A stretch of 31,806 nt of DNA, taken from assembly GCA_032718475.1 (NCBI GenBank), contig JAUCBJ010008150.1:1-31806 (forward strand), in the 5' to 3' direction. Each line of letters starts with the position of its first letter. The stretch's first letter is position 1. Both the position numbers and the translations under genes were made by a program. The stretch is from Nemertoderma westbladi (taxonomy: Eukaryota; Xenacoelomorpha; Nemertodermatida; Nemertodermatidae). This document shows positions 1-9,975 of this stretch, piece after piece. A model generated the notes under the pieces. The model was not told the DNA's origin, did no database searches, and saw only the letters and a program-made list of their open reading frames with translations.

Positions 1-57
1 AGATATCAATTATAATATTTTTTACTGAAATAAATATTCACTTCTTACTTATTCTAG

Positions 58-903
58 GAGCGCGTTGCTATGATACTGGCAGCGGGAACCAACGTCGTCC
101 TGACAACCGGAGGTATAGACGACCTGTGCCTGAAATACCTCGTGGAAGCGGGGGTGATGGGGGTCCGACGAGTCGCCAAATCCGACATAAAACGTATCGC
201 CAAGGCAACGGGGGCCACTTTGTTGAGTTCGTTGGCGAACTTGGAAGGCGATGAGACGGTGGAGCCGACCTCGTTGGGGCAATGCGAGGAGGTTGTGGTG
301 GAGAGAGTCTGCGACGACGAGTTGATCCTCCTTAAAGGCCCCAAAGCGCGATCCGCGGCCTCCATTATCCTCCGCGGTGCCAACGATTACATGGTGGACG
401 AGATGGAGCGCTCCATACACGACGCTCTCTGCGTGATTAAACGCGTTCTAGAATCGAAGCGAGTAGTTCCCGGAGGGGGGGCCGTCGAGGCGGCTCTCTC
501 CATCTATCTCGATAACTTCGCTTCCTCTCTGGCCTCCCGCGAGCAGCTCGCTATCGCCGAGTTCGCCCACTCGCTTCTCGTTATCCCGAAGCAACTCGCG
601 GTGAACGCGGCCCAGGATTCCACCGAGTTGGTCGCTAAGTTGCGCGCGTTCCACAACACCGCGCAGACCAAGGCGGAACACTCGGGGTTGCGATGGGTCG
701 GGTTGGATCTGCAGGGCGGCGCCGTTCGGGATAACAAGAAGGCGGGCGTTCTAGAACCGCTGGTCGCCAAGGTGAAGGCGTTGAAGTTTGCGACGGAAGC
801 GGCTATTACGATTCTACGAATCGACGATCTTATTAAACTCGCCCCGGAAGAGAAGCCTGGTGGGAGGAGCTACGCGGAGGCGAAAGCTGCCGGCGAGTTG
901 TAG
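58..903 (+). CDS. TCP1: T-complex protein 1 subunit alpha (CCT1), terminal coding exon
   Basis: This is the last coding exon of the alpha subunit of the cytosolic CCT/TRiC chaperonin, the ATP-driven double ring that folds actin, tubulin and other proteins. A splice acceptor (pyrimidine-rich tract ending in AG at 56-57) precedes it, and the reading frame is open from base 58 in phase 0, so the ATG at 70 is internal. The 281 residues match the C-terminal half of the family (full length about 550): the end of the apical domain (TTGGIDDLCLKYLVEAG), the returning intermediate domain with the nucleotide-site glycine motif (VVPGGGAVEAALSIYL), and the equatorial domain (NAAQDSTELVAKLRAFH, then ATEAAITILRIDDLIKL). 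The stop is TAG at 901-903. The exon is clearly more GC-rich than its AT-rich surroundings, as expected of a highly expressed housekeeping gene. Earlier exons lie outside the window. Paralogy with other CCT subunits is unlikely given the alpha-type sequence. Confidence 0.96.
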   Translation, partial: ERVAMILAAGTNVVLTTGGIDDLCLKYLVEAGVMGVRRVAKSDIKRIAKATGATLLSSLANLEGDETVEPTSLGQCEEVVVERVCDDELILLKGPKARSAASIILRGANDYMVDEMERSIHDALCVIKRVLESKRVVPGGGAVEAALSIYLDNFASSLASREQLAIAEFAHSLLVIPKQLAVNAAQDSTELVAKLRAFHNTAQTKAEHSGLRWVGLDLQGGAVRDNKKAGVLEPLVAKVKALKFATEAAITILRIDDLIKLAPEEKPGGRSYAEAKAAGEL

Positions 904-2025
904 GCGATACAGCTAAGGGACCCCAGGAGGCGCTAAAGGCGACTCCAGGAGGTAACATGTACAGACGGAGTGACCAATAAGTCAGATAGGATTTAGGTTT
1001 GAGTCGAATTGTTTTCCGATTGAGTTTGTTTTGTAAACAGGAGTTCCTATTTTGTCGATATTGTGCAACCTGTGCTCCTCTATTAATTATAATGCAATTT
1101 GTATTTGTTCGACCGATTAATTAATATTGATAATCAGAATATGATTAATTACTTCATAAAAAAACAGTGAGGTGACTTTTATACTTCAGTCTTCTGGGGG
1201 AGCCGGAAGCAACACCAAGGCTCCTCTATTGGCTGTCACCGGTCTAGACAGGGAGAGTCGCCGTGCCACTCAAACACCCAAGGTTGAACTCACTCGCGCA
1301 ATGGGGAATGTAAAATATATTTGTGAAGACATACCAGTTCCTGACCAGAACACTAAGTGGTAAATAGAAACAACATGATGTGAATTATCGAACCCAATGG
1401 AAAGAAAAATTCCCCAAGGCGACGATGAGATAGTGTAGGTCAGAACGTGTGTGTGTTTAATGAATACAGTGTAAACTTAACTGTAGCCTTATTATAGTCA
1501 GCGAATCGAAGTGTTGGTTATTTCTTCACTTACTTTACTGTTAAGTAGCAGTTGTACTGCAACACCCAAGTCCGGTAGGTAACAGCGGAGTTAGTTCCAA
1601 AGTGAAAGTAAGATTGATATAAACTCAATTACTCACTTACTATTATTAGTAAAATCATATAATAATTAAAATAAACGCAAGTCACTTCACATTATCTAAA
1701 TATTCAATTCGAAATATTTCATTATATAGTCTACATTAATACATAATAATATTAATTAATATATATTATATTAAATAATTTATATTAAAGGGACTAGACA
1801 TAACTCATTAACATTTGAAGAACCCAAGACAGAGAATAATGAATAACATTATATTGAGAACAACATTTACGAAATTTCAATTCTAAACTTGTTGAGAATA
1901 TAATAAACTACTAATAATATACGTAAAAATATAACTCGCTACAACTACAACGGGTTATCACCAATTCGTTGAATCCTTCCTCGTTGAATTCTTCCTCAAC
2001 TTCCAGCAGATCGTTTTTCAACTGT
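904..2025. other. Intergenic / 3' UTR region between convergent genes
   Basis: This AT-rich interval separates the 3' ends of CCT1 (+) and the TRIM gene (-). A possible poly(A) signal AATAAA for the plus strand lies at 1669-1674. An unassigned open stretch at 1172-1363 (63 codons, more GC-rich than its flanks) has no recognisable domain and may be chance or a gene relic. Just past the TRIM stop (1980-2025) the minus strand has an acidic open frame, noted as a finding. Confidence 0.5.
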
Positions 2026-3306
2026 TTATGTTGTGATGTCATGCACCCCATAATCAACTACAACTATTAGATTACGTATGACGTCAGTGCAGACCAGAGT
2101 GCTAGACCCTGCGACACACGCCACCCCTCCCAACCAATGGAAACCGCCTGCTACCTCGGTCGTCAAGTACCTGGGAGTTGCGGTCGACCAACCATGAGAC
2201 TTGGACAACATCACTAAACTCTCAGTACGGTCTCGATATAACGAGTTCCCAGAACCACCGCTAGGGGTGTCTGGTTGCCCGGTGGAGTCAACCCAGGCAG
2301 GTAAGAAGATATTCCCGCGGGAGTCTACACCCAGACAGTGCGGCGCCAAACCCGAACTGGATATATTTCTAATAAATTCTCCATCGCTGGAGAATTCTTT
2401 AACACAACAATCCCCGTAATCTGCGACAAATAGGTTCCCTGTTGTCTGTCCTACCGCGATGTCCGAAGGATCTGCTAAGTAACCCGGAGTGTCCTGACTT
2501 GCGCTGTACTCCCCTGTAAGTATAATCGTCGCATCTTTATGTAGACCGCCTTGCCCTGAAGTCTTACAGTAACCGTAAAGTATTTTATGATCAGTAGCAC
2601 TTATAACGTAAAGTTTATTTAACGAATTATTGAAAGCCACGCCGGTCAGATTCATGTTGGTGTTATGATTGGCGTACAGACATTGGTGTCTCGCGGTTTC
2701 CCCTACGCTACTCATCTCAAATAGACAGCAACAGGTGACTACATAGTAATGGCGGTCGCTCACTGCGACCGCATGGGGGCGACATTTGCTGTGCCGCACA
2801 TTCCCGCTAGGTGGCACAGAAAACTTAGAGATTATTCTGTTTTTCGATTGGCTGTAAACTAAAACGCTTTGACTATGTTTGTCGACAATGGCGAAACGCG
2901 TAACGTCTGTCGTTATAGCAACAGACCATGGCTCGTTGAGTTTCTCTTTAGGTCTTTCGCCGAACACCATGACGACGTTGTCTTCAGACCGCGATACGTT
3001 GGTGGATGAGCTAGATGATATATCAGAAGGGATCTTATTGGATAGGCTTACATTATTTGGATCCTTCAACATTTTATCTAAACGATTTTTATAGACCAAA
3101 GGGATCTCTATTCGCCCAACCAGTACGCGCTCTGCCATCGCTTGCAACTCATTGGCTGATGTTTTATTGGCTATTATTTTTACGCTGTTCATTTCGACCT
3201 GAGCAAACTCCTCCGATTTATCCTCCCTTGTAAGATGTTCTTCCATGGAATGGATTTGTCGCAATACTCCGAGCAGTTGATAGTCCGTGGTGTCGTCGAG
3301 AACCAC
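2026..3306 (-). CDS. TRIM gene exon 5: linker, NHL beta-propeller, stop codon
   Basis: A 1281-base terminal exon whose acceptor (CCAACTTAG) directly precedes 3306; the GTG there is a phase-0 valine, not a start. It encodes residues 238-663: the end of the helical region, a Ser/Asn linker, then repeated blade signatures such as LNEPWSVAITTDVTRFAIVD, MNLTGVAFNNSLNKLYVISA, LADPSDIAVGQTTGNLFVAD and APHCLGVDSRGNIFLPAWVD. The pattern of a Pro/His-x-(V/I/G)-(A/G)-V opening and a (L/I)-(F/Y)-V-(A/S)-D strand is the NHL pattern. No frameshift is seen. Confidence 0.92.
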   Translation of the reverse strand: MVLDDTTDYQLLGVLRQIHSMEEHLTREDKSEEFAQVEMNSVKIIANKTSANELQAMAERVLVGRIEIPLVYKNRLDKMLKDPNNVSLSNKIPSDISSSSSTNVSRSEDNVVMVFGERPKEKLNEPWSVAITTDVTRFAIVDKHSQSVLVYSQSKNRIISKFSVPPSGNVRHSKCRPHAVAVSDRHYYVVTCCCLFEMSSVGETARHQCLYANHNTNMNLTGVAFNNSLNKLYVISATDHKILYGYCKTSGQGGLHKDATIILTGEYSASQDTPGYLADPSDIAVGQTTGNLFVADYGDCCVKEFSSDGEFIRNISSSGLAPHCLGVDSRGNIFLPAWVDSTGQPDTPSGGSGNSLYRDRTESLVMLSKSHGWSTATPRYLTTEVAGGFHWLGGVACVAGSSTLVCTDVIRNLIVVVDYGVHDITT

Positions 3307-6300
3307 CTAAGTTGGGATAAAGTTGTTTCAGCATTTGATTTCTCATACAGTAGGTATAACCTCTTCCTCTAACGACTCGAATTGATTTGCGTTCTCTAAT
3401 ATTCATATATTTAGTTATTTAATTGACAAGAATCAATTGAAAGAAGACAATATTGGGTTGTAACTGATTAACTTGTTGCCTAGTAATTGCTATAGAACGC
3501 CATTAAAACTAATAAAACGGCAGAACAGGTCTATAGTTCTAAATTATGTAAACTAAACGTGTCATTACTCATATCCCCATGATCTACTCTAATGTATGTA
3601 AGGATACTATAGTAATACTGAAGGTGCTACATAGAAAACATAAAAAATATGTCGCGCTAAAGAACATACGTTACCAAATTGCTTCAATATTTGCAGTTGC
3701 TCGAGACTTTGTTCCAGTTTCTCGACAGCTAAACTTTTCTCGTGTAACCGTAATTTATTAATTTCTGCTAACTGAGTCCGCAATACGTCTCCTTGTTTGT
3801 TTACAACAGCTACGGCGCGTTCAACAGCCAAACTAATTTCTCTGTGTAGATTAAAATGAAAAAGTTCCTGATAGGGGCAATAAAAATTCATCCCTCCCCA
3901 GGGTAAAATCGACACAAATAACAGATTTTCGGCCTACTCCCAAAAATATAACTGTAACCTGTTCTATTAACTTTTGTTTATTGTTTTGGTTAAATAACGT
4001 GCCACTGCAACCTGCTCATTCCCCTACATTGATAAATTAAGTTTGAGTCGAGATATTATTTGCCGAGATGAGTTTATTAATTGTCTAGTTGAAACTAGAA
4101 CACCCAGTCTACATTTCGTTACGATAATCCCAATGGGTTATCATTGCTTGCTGATTTCATTATGTCCTTTCCAACTTATTGTAAGGTAGGCCTAATCTAA
4201 TAATAATAATTACAGTAATTATATATATCAACTAACAGTATTTTTTTGTTTATATAAAGACTCACCTGCATAGCTGCTTATTACGATCGACATCCATTAG
4301 ATCATGTCGTTTAATTTCATCTTGTCTGAAATTTAATTCACGTATCTTAAACTCTAACTCTGCAACGTGATTTGTCAGATTGCTTCTATGATGTTCCGCG
4401 CTTACTGAAATGTTCTCTCTCCTGTAAGAACAACAATGTTGTGCGTTTTATTATTATTTGTATACAGTAGATGTAATTTATTACATTTTCTATATAAAAT
4501 TTGCTATTATAGGACATACAGTATACAAACATTGTTTGCGCATATCCGCCATGTCCCTCGACGCCGCACACCGATGCGACGAGGAACGCAAGAACCGTAA
4601 CTATGGTGAGCGAATAAGAGAGGTTGAACTTTCGAGCTTTACTCCTCTTATATTCTCAGCATTCGGTGGTGCTGCTCCATCCGCCACCCAGTTTGTGTCT
4701 CGTCTGGCTGGCACGAAAGCTGGCAGACAAGCGAGAGGTCCGGTATTCCGCCGCCATCTGCGGGGTTCGACGGAGGTTGTCCTTCTCTCTTCTGAGATCG
4801 GCACTACTGCTCGTCTCCGGGTATGTCGCTCTGTATCACGACGGCTAGGCCAGTAAGTTGCAACATATCAATCCTTCTGGCTAATGCGGACAAGAACCCA
4901 GCAACAGAACTGTAATCGACACAGGACAGAAGCCCAAGCTAACTATTTCTCCCGCTAGAAATAATTCTGCAGACATGTATCTCCTTTCGTGCTCATTTGT
5001 ATTTTGTATGGGTTATACAGTATTAAAAATAAATATACTGTAGAATTGTAGTTTGCGCATATCCGTGCTACATTGTATCTCAGGCATATAAAACAGAATT
5101 TATGAATAATACAGTAGAATATTGCCGGTACGCGTTTTCATTATTAGTGAATAATAATGACAATTTATCTTGCCTATTTTTTTCATTATTATACATAATT
5201 TTTCAACTTCTTCATCTACTGTACACAGCACGTACTTGTGTGATTTGTGTTCTCCCTGCGTGCACTGTGGACAAACAGTTTTAGAACAATCGTTACAGAA
5301 TTCGAATGCTTCTTTCGAATGTGCCAAACAATACTGATCCGGGAGTTTGTCAAGAGAAGTCTTCATGTTCACGAGGTACATGTTTCTTGGTAAATTACCA
5401 ATCGTAGATTGTAGTATGTGAGTTTTGAAGCAAATTGGACAGGATAAATATGCCCTGTTGAATAGAAATAGGAATTACAGTACAGTAGGTTTAGCGATTA
5501 CGTTCATTTACTGTTGCTGTTGAAATCTACAACTAGCCTGACTTTTGTAAGGCTAGGCTTATGATTAGGATGTTAGACCATAAACTCGCAAACTTACAAG
5601 CCCATATACTCGATAACTCTGCTTTTAAAATATTTAATGTAGGCCTAAGCAACTGTATGCCGCTACAGTATTTCTTGAAACGACACGCCCATTAGGCCTA
5701 TTGTTGTGGGGCGAGCCACGCAGTGAGGGCGAGCCTTAGCGCACAATTATACTGTAATTAGTAAATATGGCAACCTTTCATGTCCGTCTGTCTATCTTTC
5801 TGATTGTCTGTCTGTCCGTCTCTCTGTCTGTCTGTAATGAAAAAAATTTATTCGTACTTAACTTTTGAATATTTTAACCATTTTCAACCAAATTTTGTTT
5901 GGGCATACTTAGAGAAAAGTTCCAATATTTTTTAAAGTTACGGGCAAATACCTCTCAAACTTTTGACTACAGATCAAGTCGAACTTGTTTCGAACTTGAT
6001 CGAGTTCGCGTGCTGCGCAACGCCCCATGAACATGTACTGTACTACTACGATCGGCATGCTGCATTGCAGCTGCATTTTTAAGAATGCTGTGCCGGCTTG
6101 TCAACAAAATTGCACCGCCACAACTCCCCATCACCCATGACATTTGCTAGATCATCCGCATCTTTAAGGCCAGTGTCCTTTAAGATGCGTCTCAAGAAAG
6201 TCATGGGCTGTCCACCATGCTTATTCACTCCATGAGGCTGCCAAAGTACAAGATTATGCACTGGCTGGTCCTCACGGCGAAAGCAATGTCCTGCAAAGCG

Positions 6301-8016
6301 GAGGCGATTTTGTTCTAGTGTCAAGCTTGGGGGAACCAATGAGACAGCTCCAATGTTATATAGTGTCTGGTTGGAGATGTGTGCATTGTACTTGACACAA
6401 TGAACCCGGCGTAGCATTCTTGTGAATGTGCCATCCAGAGATTTGGTGTCCTCAGCAGTTAGAGCCCAGCATGGACTCCCGTAGAGGAGTACTGGAACTA
6501 CTGCTGCTCTAAATAATCGGACCTTAAGTTTCCGATTAATTCTCGGTGACTTCCAAATCCTGGAAAGCCTATTCAAGGCTGCCCATGCCTTTCCCTTACG
6601 TATTCGAAGGTCCTCACCTGAGTTCCGGATCCATGATCCCAGGTAACAGAAGTCGTCCACATGCTCAAGCATACCATCCTTTGAGCTTATGCTCATCCGA
6701 TCAGAGACTTTCTGAGGACTTTCAAAGTTAACTGTCAGAATTTTGGTCTTTCTGGAGTTAATAAAAAGACCAACACTAGAAGCAGCATGTTCTAATGAGC
6801 TGAGGAGCCGTTGGGCTCCCTCTAATGATTCTGAGAGTACTCCTAAGTCATCAGCAAAGTCTAGATCAGTTAGGTACTTGGCAGGATTTCCTCGACTTCT
6901 GGAGCCAGTAGGTGGAGTTATCATCACCCCATCATCATTATGATGATCTAAGGACATGCGTAGAACATAGTCAACCACAATAATGAACAAGAATGGTGCA
7001 AGTGTGTCTCCTTGGAGGACGCCCCATAACACTTCAAATGGTTCTGTGTCACCGTCAACAGTAGACACAAATGTTGTCGAACCATCGTATACTGATCTGA
7101 TTGCTGCAATAATTTCATCAGGAATCCCATATAATGAAAGTATGCTGAACATACGTGAGCGAGAGACTGAATCAAAGGCCTTGAAGAAGTCAACAAAGAT
7201 AACAGCCAGATGCCTGTCTTTCTTTTTTGATAATTCTTCAATTATCCTTCTAAGTGCCAAAATGGGCTCCATGGTCCCACGACCTTTACGGAACCCATTC
7301 TGATAAAACACGGAGCAGTCTCTCAATGGGATCCCTGATGCGATTTAATAGAATCCTATTGTATAGCTTTGCAGCAATCGAGATCAATGAGATTCCCCGA
7401 AAAGAACCATAGAGTGTTAGGTTGCCCTTCTTGGGAACTGGCACCAACTTATTTGTTTTCATTTCTTGTGGGACTCTTGTTGTTCGGTACATGTCTACTA
7501 TGATGGGATAGATGAGCTTTAAACACTCAGGTATTTTAAAGACCTCAGGGGGAACATCATCTACTCCACTGGCACGATTGGTCTTAATGTTCTTTGCAGC
7601 AGCCTTCACTTCTTCAAAGGAGATATCGCCAATGGGAATATCCTGGAGTACAGACTCAGACACTAAACATGTACTGTACTGTAAGTACAAAACTGGCCGC
7701 TCAGGGCCACCATACAGTAGTGTAGGCACTCAATGCGATTATTTAGTTGCAGTGTACAGTACTGTAGTTCAACTGCAAGGTAATGCCATGCCATGTTATC
7801 CTTTGTTAAAAAAGACAATTACACAATCATCTAGCTTTTTGTATGGACTTACCGGGAACCAGAGAACCTATGCAAATCTTCCAGACAACTTCTACAGAAT
7901 GTATGCTGACACCGGAGCAGTCGGGGATCTTCCAACTCGCACTGACAGATTTCACACAGGAGCAACTCCTCTCGGACCTTTTGAAGGCCTTTACCATGTT
8001 GACACTGACCCTCCAT
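2026..8016 (-). CDS. TRIM-family protein (RING, B-box, coiled coil, NHL), five coding exons
   Basis: Joining minus-strand exons 8016-7853, 5454-5236, 4421-4266, 3841-3670 and 3306-2026 gives one uninterrupted frame of 663 residues plus TAA. Every junction has GT/AG ends and matching phase. Domains in order: C3HC4 RING at about residues 21-63, B-box type 2 at 97-127 (C-x2-H-x7-C-x2-C-x4-C-x2-C-x4-H-x2-H), coiled coil at about 129-240, a Ser-rich linker near 325-350, and about six NHL-like blades from about 359 to the end. This is the tripartite-motif architecture of RING E3 ubiquitin ligases, where the RING recruits E2 and the propeller binds substrate or RNA. The ATG at 8016 is supported by an in-frame TAA two codons upstream. 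Closest general types are TRIM2/3/32/56/71-like; I cannot pick an orthologue, and invertebrate TRIM-NHL families are often expanded. Introns 1 and 2 carry transposon insertions. The splice model is inference from sequence alone. Confidence 0.88.
3670..3841 (-). CDS. TRIM gene exon 4: coiled-coil segment
   Basis: The acceptor is a T-rich tract ending CTACACAG before 3841. The exon encodes residues 180-237, a strongly amphipathic helix (REISLAVERAVAVVNKQG, then a Leu/Glu-rich run). The donor is GTATGT (3669-3664), giving phase 0 into exon 5. A second acceptor at 3868 and a second donor at 3674 exist but break the frame with the neighbouring exons. Confidence 0.86.
4266..4421 (-). CDS. TRIM gene exon 3: coiled-coil segment
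   Basis: A 156-base exon bounded by a TTCTTACAG acceptor and a GTGAGT donor (4265-4260). Only one frame is open; it encodes residues about 128-180, rich in Glu, Asn, His, Leu and Arg with heptad-like spacing. Its phase (one base in, two bases out) fits both neighbours exactly. No annotated open frame covers it in this phase, so it is easily missed. Confidence 0.85.
4534..5065 (+). mobile_element. 5'-truncated dead retroelement 3' end flanked by a 15-bp direct repeat
   Basis: The 15-mer GTTTGCGCATATCCG occurs at 4534-4548 and again at 5051-5065, bracketing about 500 bp that lie in TRIM intron 2 on the opposite strand. Inside, one plus frame (4549-4856) reads IREVELSSFTPLIFSAFGG, and the next frame (to 4848) reads RRRLSFSLLRSALLL. 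These resemble the two halves of a C-terminal tail I recall from many invertebrate retroelement ORFs, separated here by a frameshift near 4700-4720. The 3' part is AT-rich and ends with A-rich sequence before the repeat. Direct repeats plus 5' truncation are the usual mark of target-primed retrotransposition. The family is not identified; the coding likeness is from memory. Confidence 0.7.
5236..5454 (-). CDS. TRIM gene exon 2: end of RING and B-box zinc finger
   Basis: The acceptor is a pyrimidine-rich tract ending CAACAG just before 5454. The first base completes codon 55. The exon supplies the last RING pair (CPIC, residues 60-63), the usual short hydrophobic stretch after TRIM RINGs (residues 76-84), and a full B-box 2 with ligands C97, H100, C108, C111, C116, C119, H124 and H127. 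The donor GTACGT after 5236 is the only nearby GT whose phase fits the next exon. Confidence 0.88.
5706..6027 (+). repeat. Short repeat element, copy A (GTGGGGC...GCCCCA termini, CTGT-rich core)
   Basis: It begins GTGGGGCGAGCCACG and ends with a GTGCTGCGC block followed by GCCCCA. The same head and tail bound a 1.3-kb element at 10181-11496. A (TCTG)n-like microsatellite follows the head (5787-5837), and a palindrome with arms GATCAAG/CTTGATC lies near the tail (5971-6001). No coding capacity. Its right end abuts the target duplication of the LINE copy at 6045. The type is unclear; a non-autonomous element with a microsatellite core is my inference. Confidence 0.55.
6045..7680 (-). mobile_element. 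RTE-like LINE, copy 1, 5'-truncated, with 15-bp target-site duplications
   Basis: A non-LTR retrotransposon fragment in intron 1 of the TRIM gene, in the same orientation as that gene. AACATGTACTGTACT stands at 6030-6044 and 7666-7680. The element encodes most of a reverse transcriptase and its C-terminal part, ends 35-40 bases after the stop codon, and finishes in a (TAG)n-type tail (6045-6050). A very short 3' UTR plus a short-repeat tail are typical of the RTE clade, hence the tentative clade name. The endonuclease is missing through 5' truncation. It is nearly identical to the copy at 19947-20931. Confidence 0.9.
6079..7665 (-). pseudogene. LINE reverse transcriptase fragment (one frameshift)
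   Basis: Two minus-strand frames together cover the RT. The upstream one (7665 to about 7320) has the fingers region, with the conserved GVDDVPPEVFK and FRGISLISIAAKLYNRILLN blocks. The downstream one (about 7325 to 6079) has NGFRKGRGT, the FVDFFKAFDSVSR catalytic block, GVLQGDTLAPFLFIIVVDYV, and the FADD active-site box, followed by the long C-terminal region (LLYGSPCWALT, then FAGHCFRRE) and stop. The frames are shifted by one base near 7315-7325, so this copy cannot make an intact enzyme. The first ~20 residues of the upstream open frame (past 7665) are flanking DNA. Confidence 0.9.
7853..8016 (-). CDS. TRIM gene exon 1: start codon and first three-quarters of the RING
   Basis: The exon encodes residues 1-54 plus two bases of codon 55 and ends at a perfect GTAAGT donor (7852-7847). 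It carries six RING zinc ligands: C21 and C24 (CEIC), C36, H38, C41 and C44. The remaining pair is in the next exon. A plus-strand open frame over the same bases (7512-8090) is only its antisense shadow. Confidence 0.88.
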
Positions 8017-9009
8017 GGGTTAATTTGTTGAGATATCAGCCTAAAGTTGGATTGTATTATTGTTGTTTTAATATTATTAAATTAAATTAATATCAAAAGC
8101 TTTTTAAATTCTCAACGATCTGCAATAAGTGTAGATAGTCGGCCGTACAGTAGGCCGATGGTCGACCTACTACACTACTGTAATGTCTTCTACATGATGT
8201 TAGCGATTCGAATTTCAAAGGAAAAGACAAATTAGTCAAATAATATGTACTACAGTATTAGATGAGTTTACAATGTTTACAAATCTTTGCTAAACGCCCA
8301 TGAATATGCCTATTTCCTATCGCAATTGTAATAAATATACGTGCAGGGGCCTACAAAATATAGCCTAGTTATTGTTAATAGCAAAAAAGCAAACAATACA
8401 TTGTCTAACAACAATAACAATAGTTCCTCTTTCACAGTTTTCCCCCACCTTGTCCCACCTAAACTATACACCCTACGGTATTTACTCTAGTTGCCAACCC
8501 TCTCTCTACACTTCAGTTTGTTGGCAGCGGAATTATTGGTGATTTACTGTAGGCCTATGCCAAATATAACCCATTGATAATTCCACACCCAGCACTGCAA
8601 TTTAGGGGGGCTATGCACAAACAAATGGAGTTGACCAGGGTTTCCCTTTTGAATAACAAATTATCATAAATATACTGAATAATATAATAATAAAAATATA
8701 ATAATAAAAACAGAATAATAATTATAACGAATATAAATTATTACTTAACTCTAGAATGACTTCATTGGTAGGTAATTCTCAGAATCACTTCAAATTACGA
8801 AATACAGTAAGTGCTCAAATTGTATTATTGCGCACACTACTAGATTTCATTTCGAAACCAAAAACTTACAAATTGGTTGAAAAATGGCGGAAGAGTAGTG
8901 TTTTGAAAATGAAAAAATACCATTCCGAGATAATTTTAAATTTGAACCTTCCCGCGCAAAAACTGTTTGTTAATACATACAGTATAGCAACACGAAAGCA
9001 TAAAACCAT
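8017..9009. other. Upstream flank of the TRIM gene; no recognised gene
   Basis: AT-rich DNA just upstream of the TRIM start codon, so it should contain its 5' UTR and promoter. I see no convincing TATA or initiator element. A 94-codon plus-strand frame at 8756-9040 has no recognisable domain and looks like chance in AT-rich sequence. Confidence 0.4.
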
Positions 9010-9900
9010 GCCAAGATTTTTGCTATGGGGGTTTTCCTGATCGCTGATTTATTTCTGAAGTAAGTTTTCACTTTTAATGAAATTTAGTTTATACTTGTCT
9101 GACTGTCGGTCTTTCTGACTATCCTACAATCTGTCCGTCAAATATAAGAAAAGGGCACACCATCTAGGTAAAAGTTTAGTTATAGGGGCTTTCCTGGTCG
9201 CAGAATTAATTTCGAATGTCAGATTTAACATTTAGTGACTTCTAAATTGTCTGTTTGCCTGTCAGTCTGCTGTGTCATCTATGTTTTCTATTATTTTGGG
9301 ACATACTGAAGGACAGATCGACAGTAAAACGGACAAACAGCCATATCTGGAGCAAGTAAGAAAGATCTTGCTAAACGGTTTTCATATTTAAATCTTGATA
9401 AAATCTGCTCTAGATAAAATATAAAAAAATTTGACAATAAATTTGAAAGCCAGTACCCCTCTGTCAGTCTGTTGTTTGCTGTCGATTGTTTACTGTCTGT
9501 ATTCTGCTGTCGATTGTTTGCTATCGGTTGTCTACAGTCGGTTTTCTGCTTTCGGCAGCCGTGTTTGCTGTCTGGTGTCGGTTTGTCTGCTACCGGTAGT
9601 TTACTCTATTGTCTGTTGTCGGTTTTGTTGTCTGCTGTCGGTTGTCTGTATTGGGTTGTTTGATTTCTGTTGATAACTGTCAGTTTCGTAGCTGTGTAGT
9701 CTGCTGTCGGATGTCTGCTGTCGGTTGTCTGCCCCTATGGTGGTTGTCTATCTGCTGGCTGTCTGTTATCTGCTATCGGTTGTCTGCCGTCGACTGTCGA
9801 CGTAACATTTACAGTGTTACACCCAAAAATCATCTTGATAGGTCTATGCAGGAGAAAGTCTATGCATGGCAGAGGCAGTTAGGCCTACAAACTTAGTGCT
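9010..9900. repeat. Degenerate repeats and CTGTCGGTTGT-type low-complexity tract
   Basis: Two imperfect copies of a unit starting near TATGGGGGTTTTCCTG / TATAGGGGCTTTCCTG lie at about 9026 and 9182. From about 9465 to 9800 the sequence is an irregular array of 10-14 base motifs of the form CTGCTGTCGGTTGT. Plus-strand open frames here (9431-9673, 9472-9663, 9609-9896) are Cys/Leu/Ser/Val-rich translations of the array and not genes. Confidence 0.6.
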
Positions 9901-9975
9901 GTAGTGTAGCTACACACTGACACATACTGACTGACATAGGTCGGAAAAAATTATTTACGGGTAAATCTTTTCGAC

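Noticed and set aside
1172-1363. 63-codon plus-strand ORF as a real gene
   Set aside because: No domain, no splice or start evidence; only its slightly higher GC stands out.
2026-3306. NHL exon as a stand-alone gene starting at GTG 3306
   Set aside because: A splice acceptor directly precedes it and phase-matched TRIM exons lie upstream, so the GTG is an internal valine codon.
3218-3406. Independent short minus-strand gene upstream of the NHL exon
   Set aside because: It overlaps the exon 5 acceptor in a different frame and has no recognisable content.
5160-5236. Extension of TRIM exon 2 past 5236 to other GT sites
   Set aside because: Later GT dinucleotides leave a phase that does not fit exon 3. 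Only the GTACGT after 5236 does.
7512-8090. 192-codon plus-strand gene
   Set aside because: It is partly antisense to the RING exon and partly antisense to the LINE; the minus strand carries the zinc ligands and splice donor.
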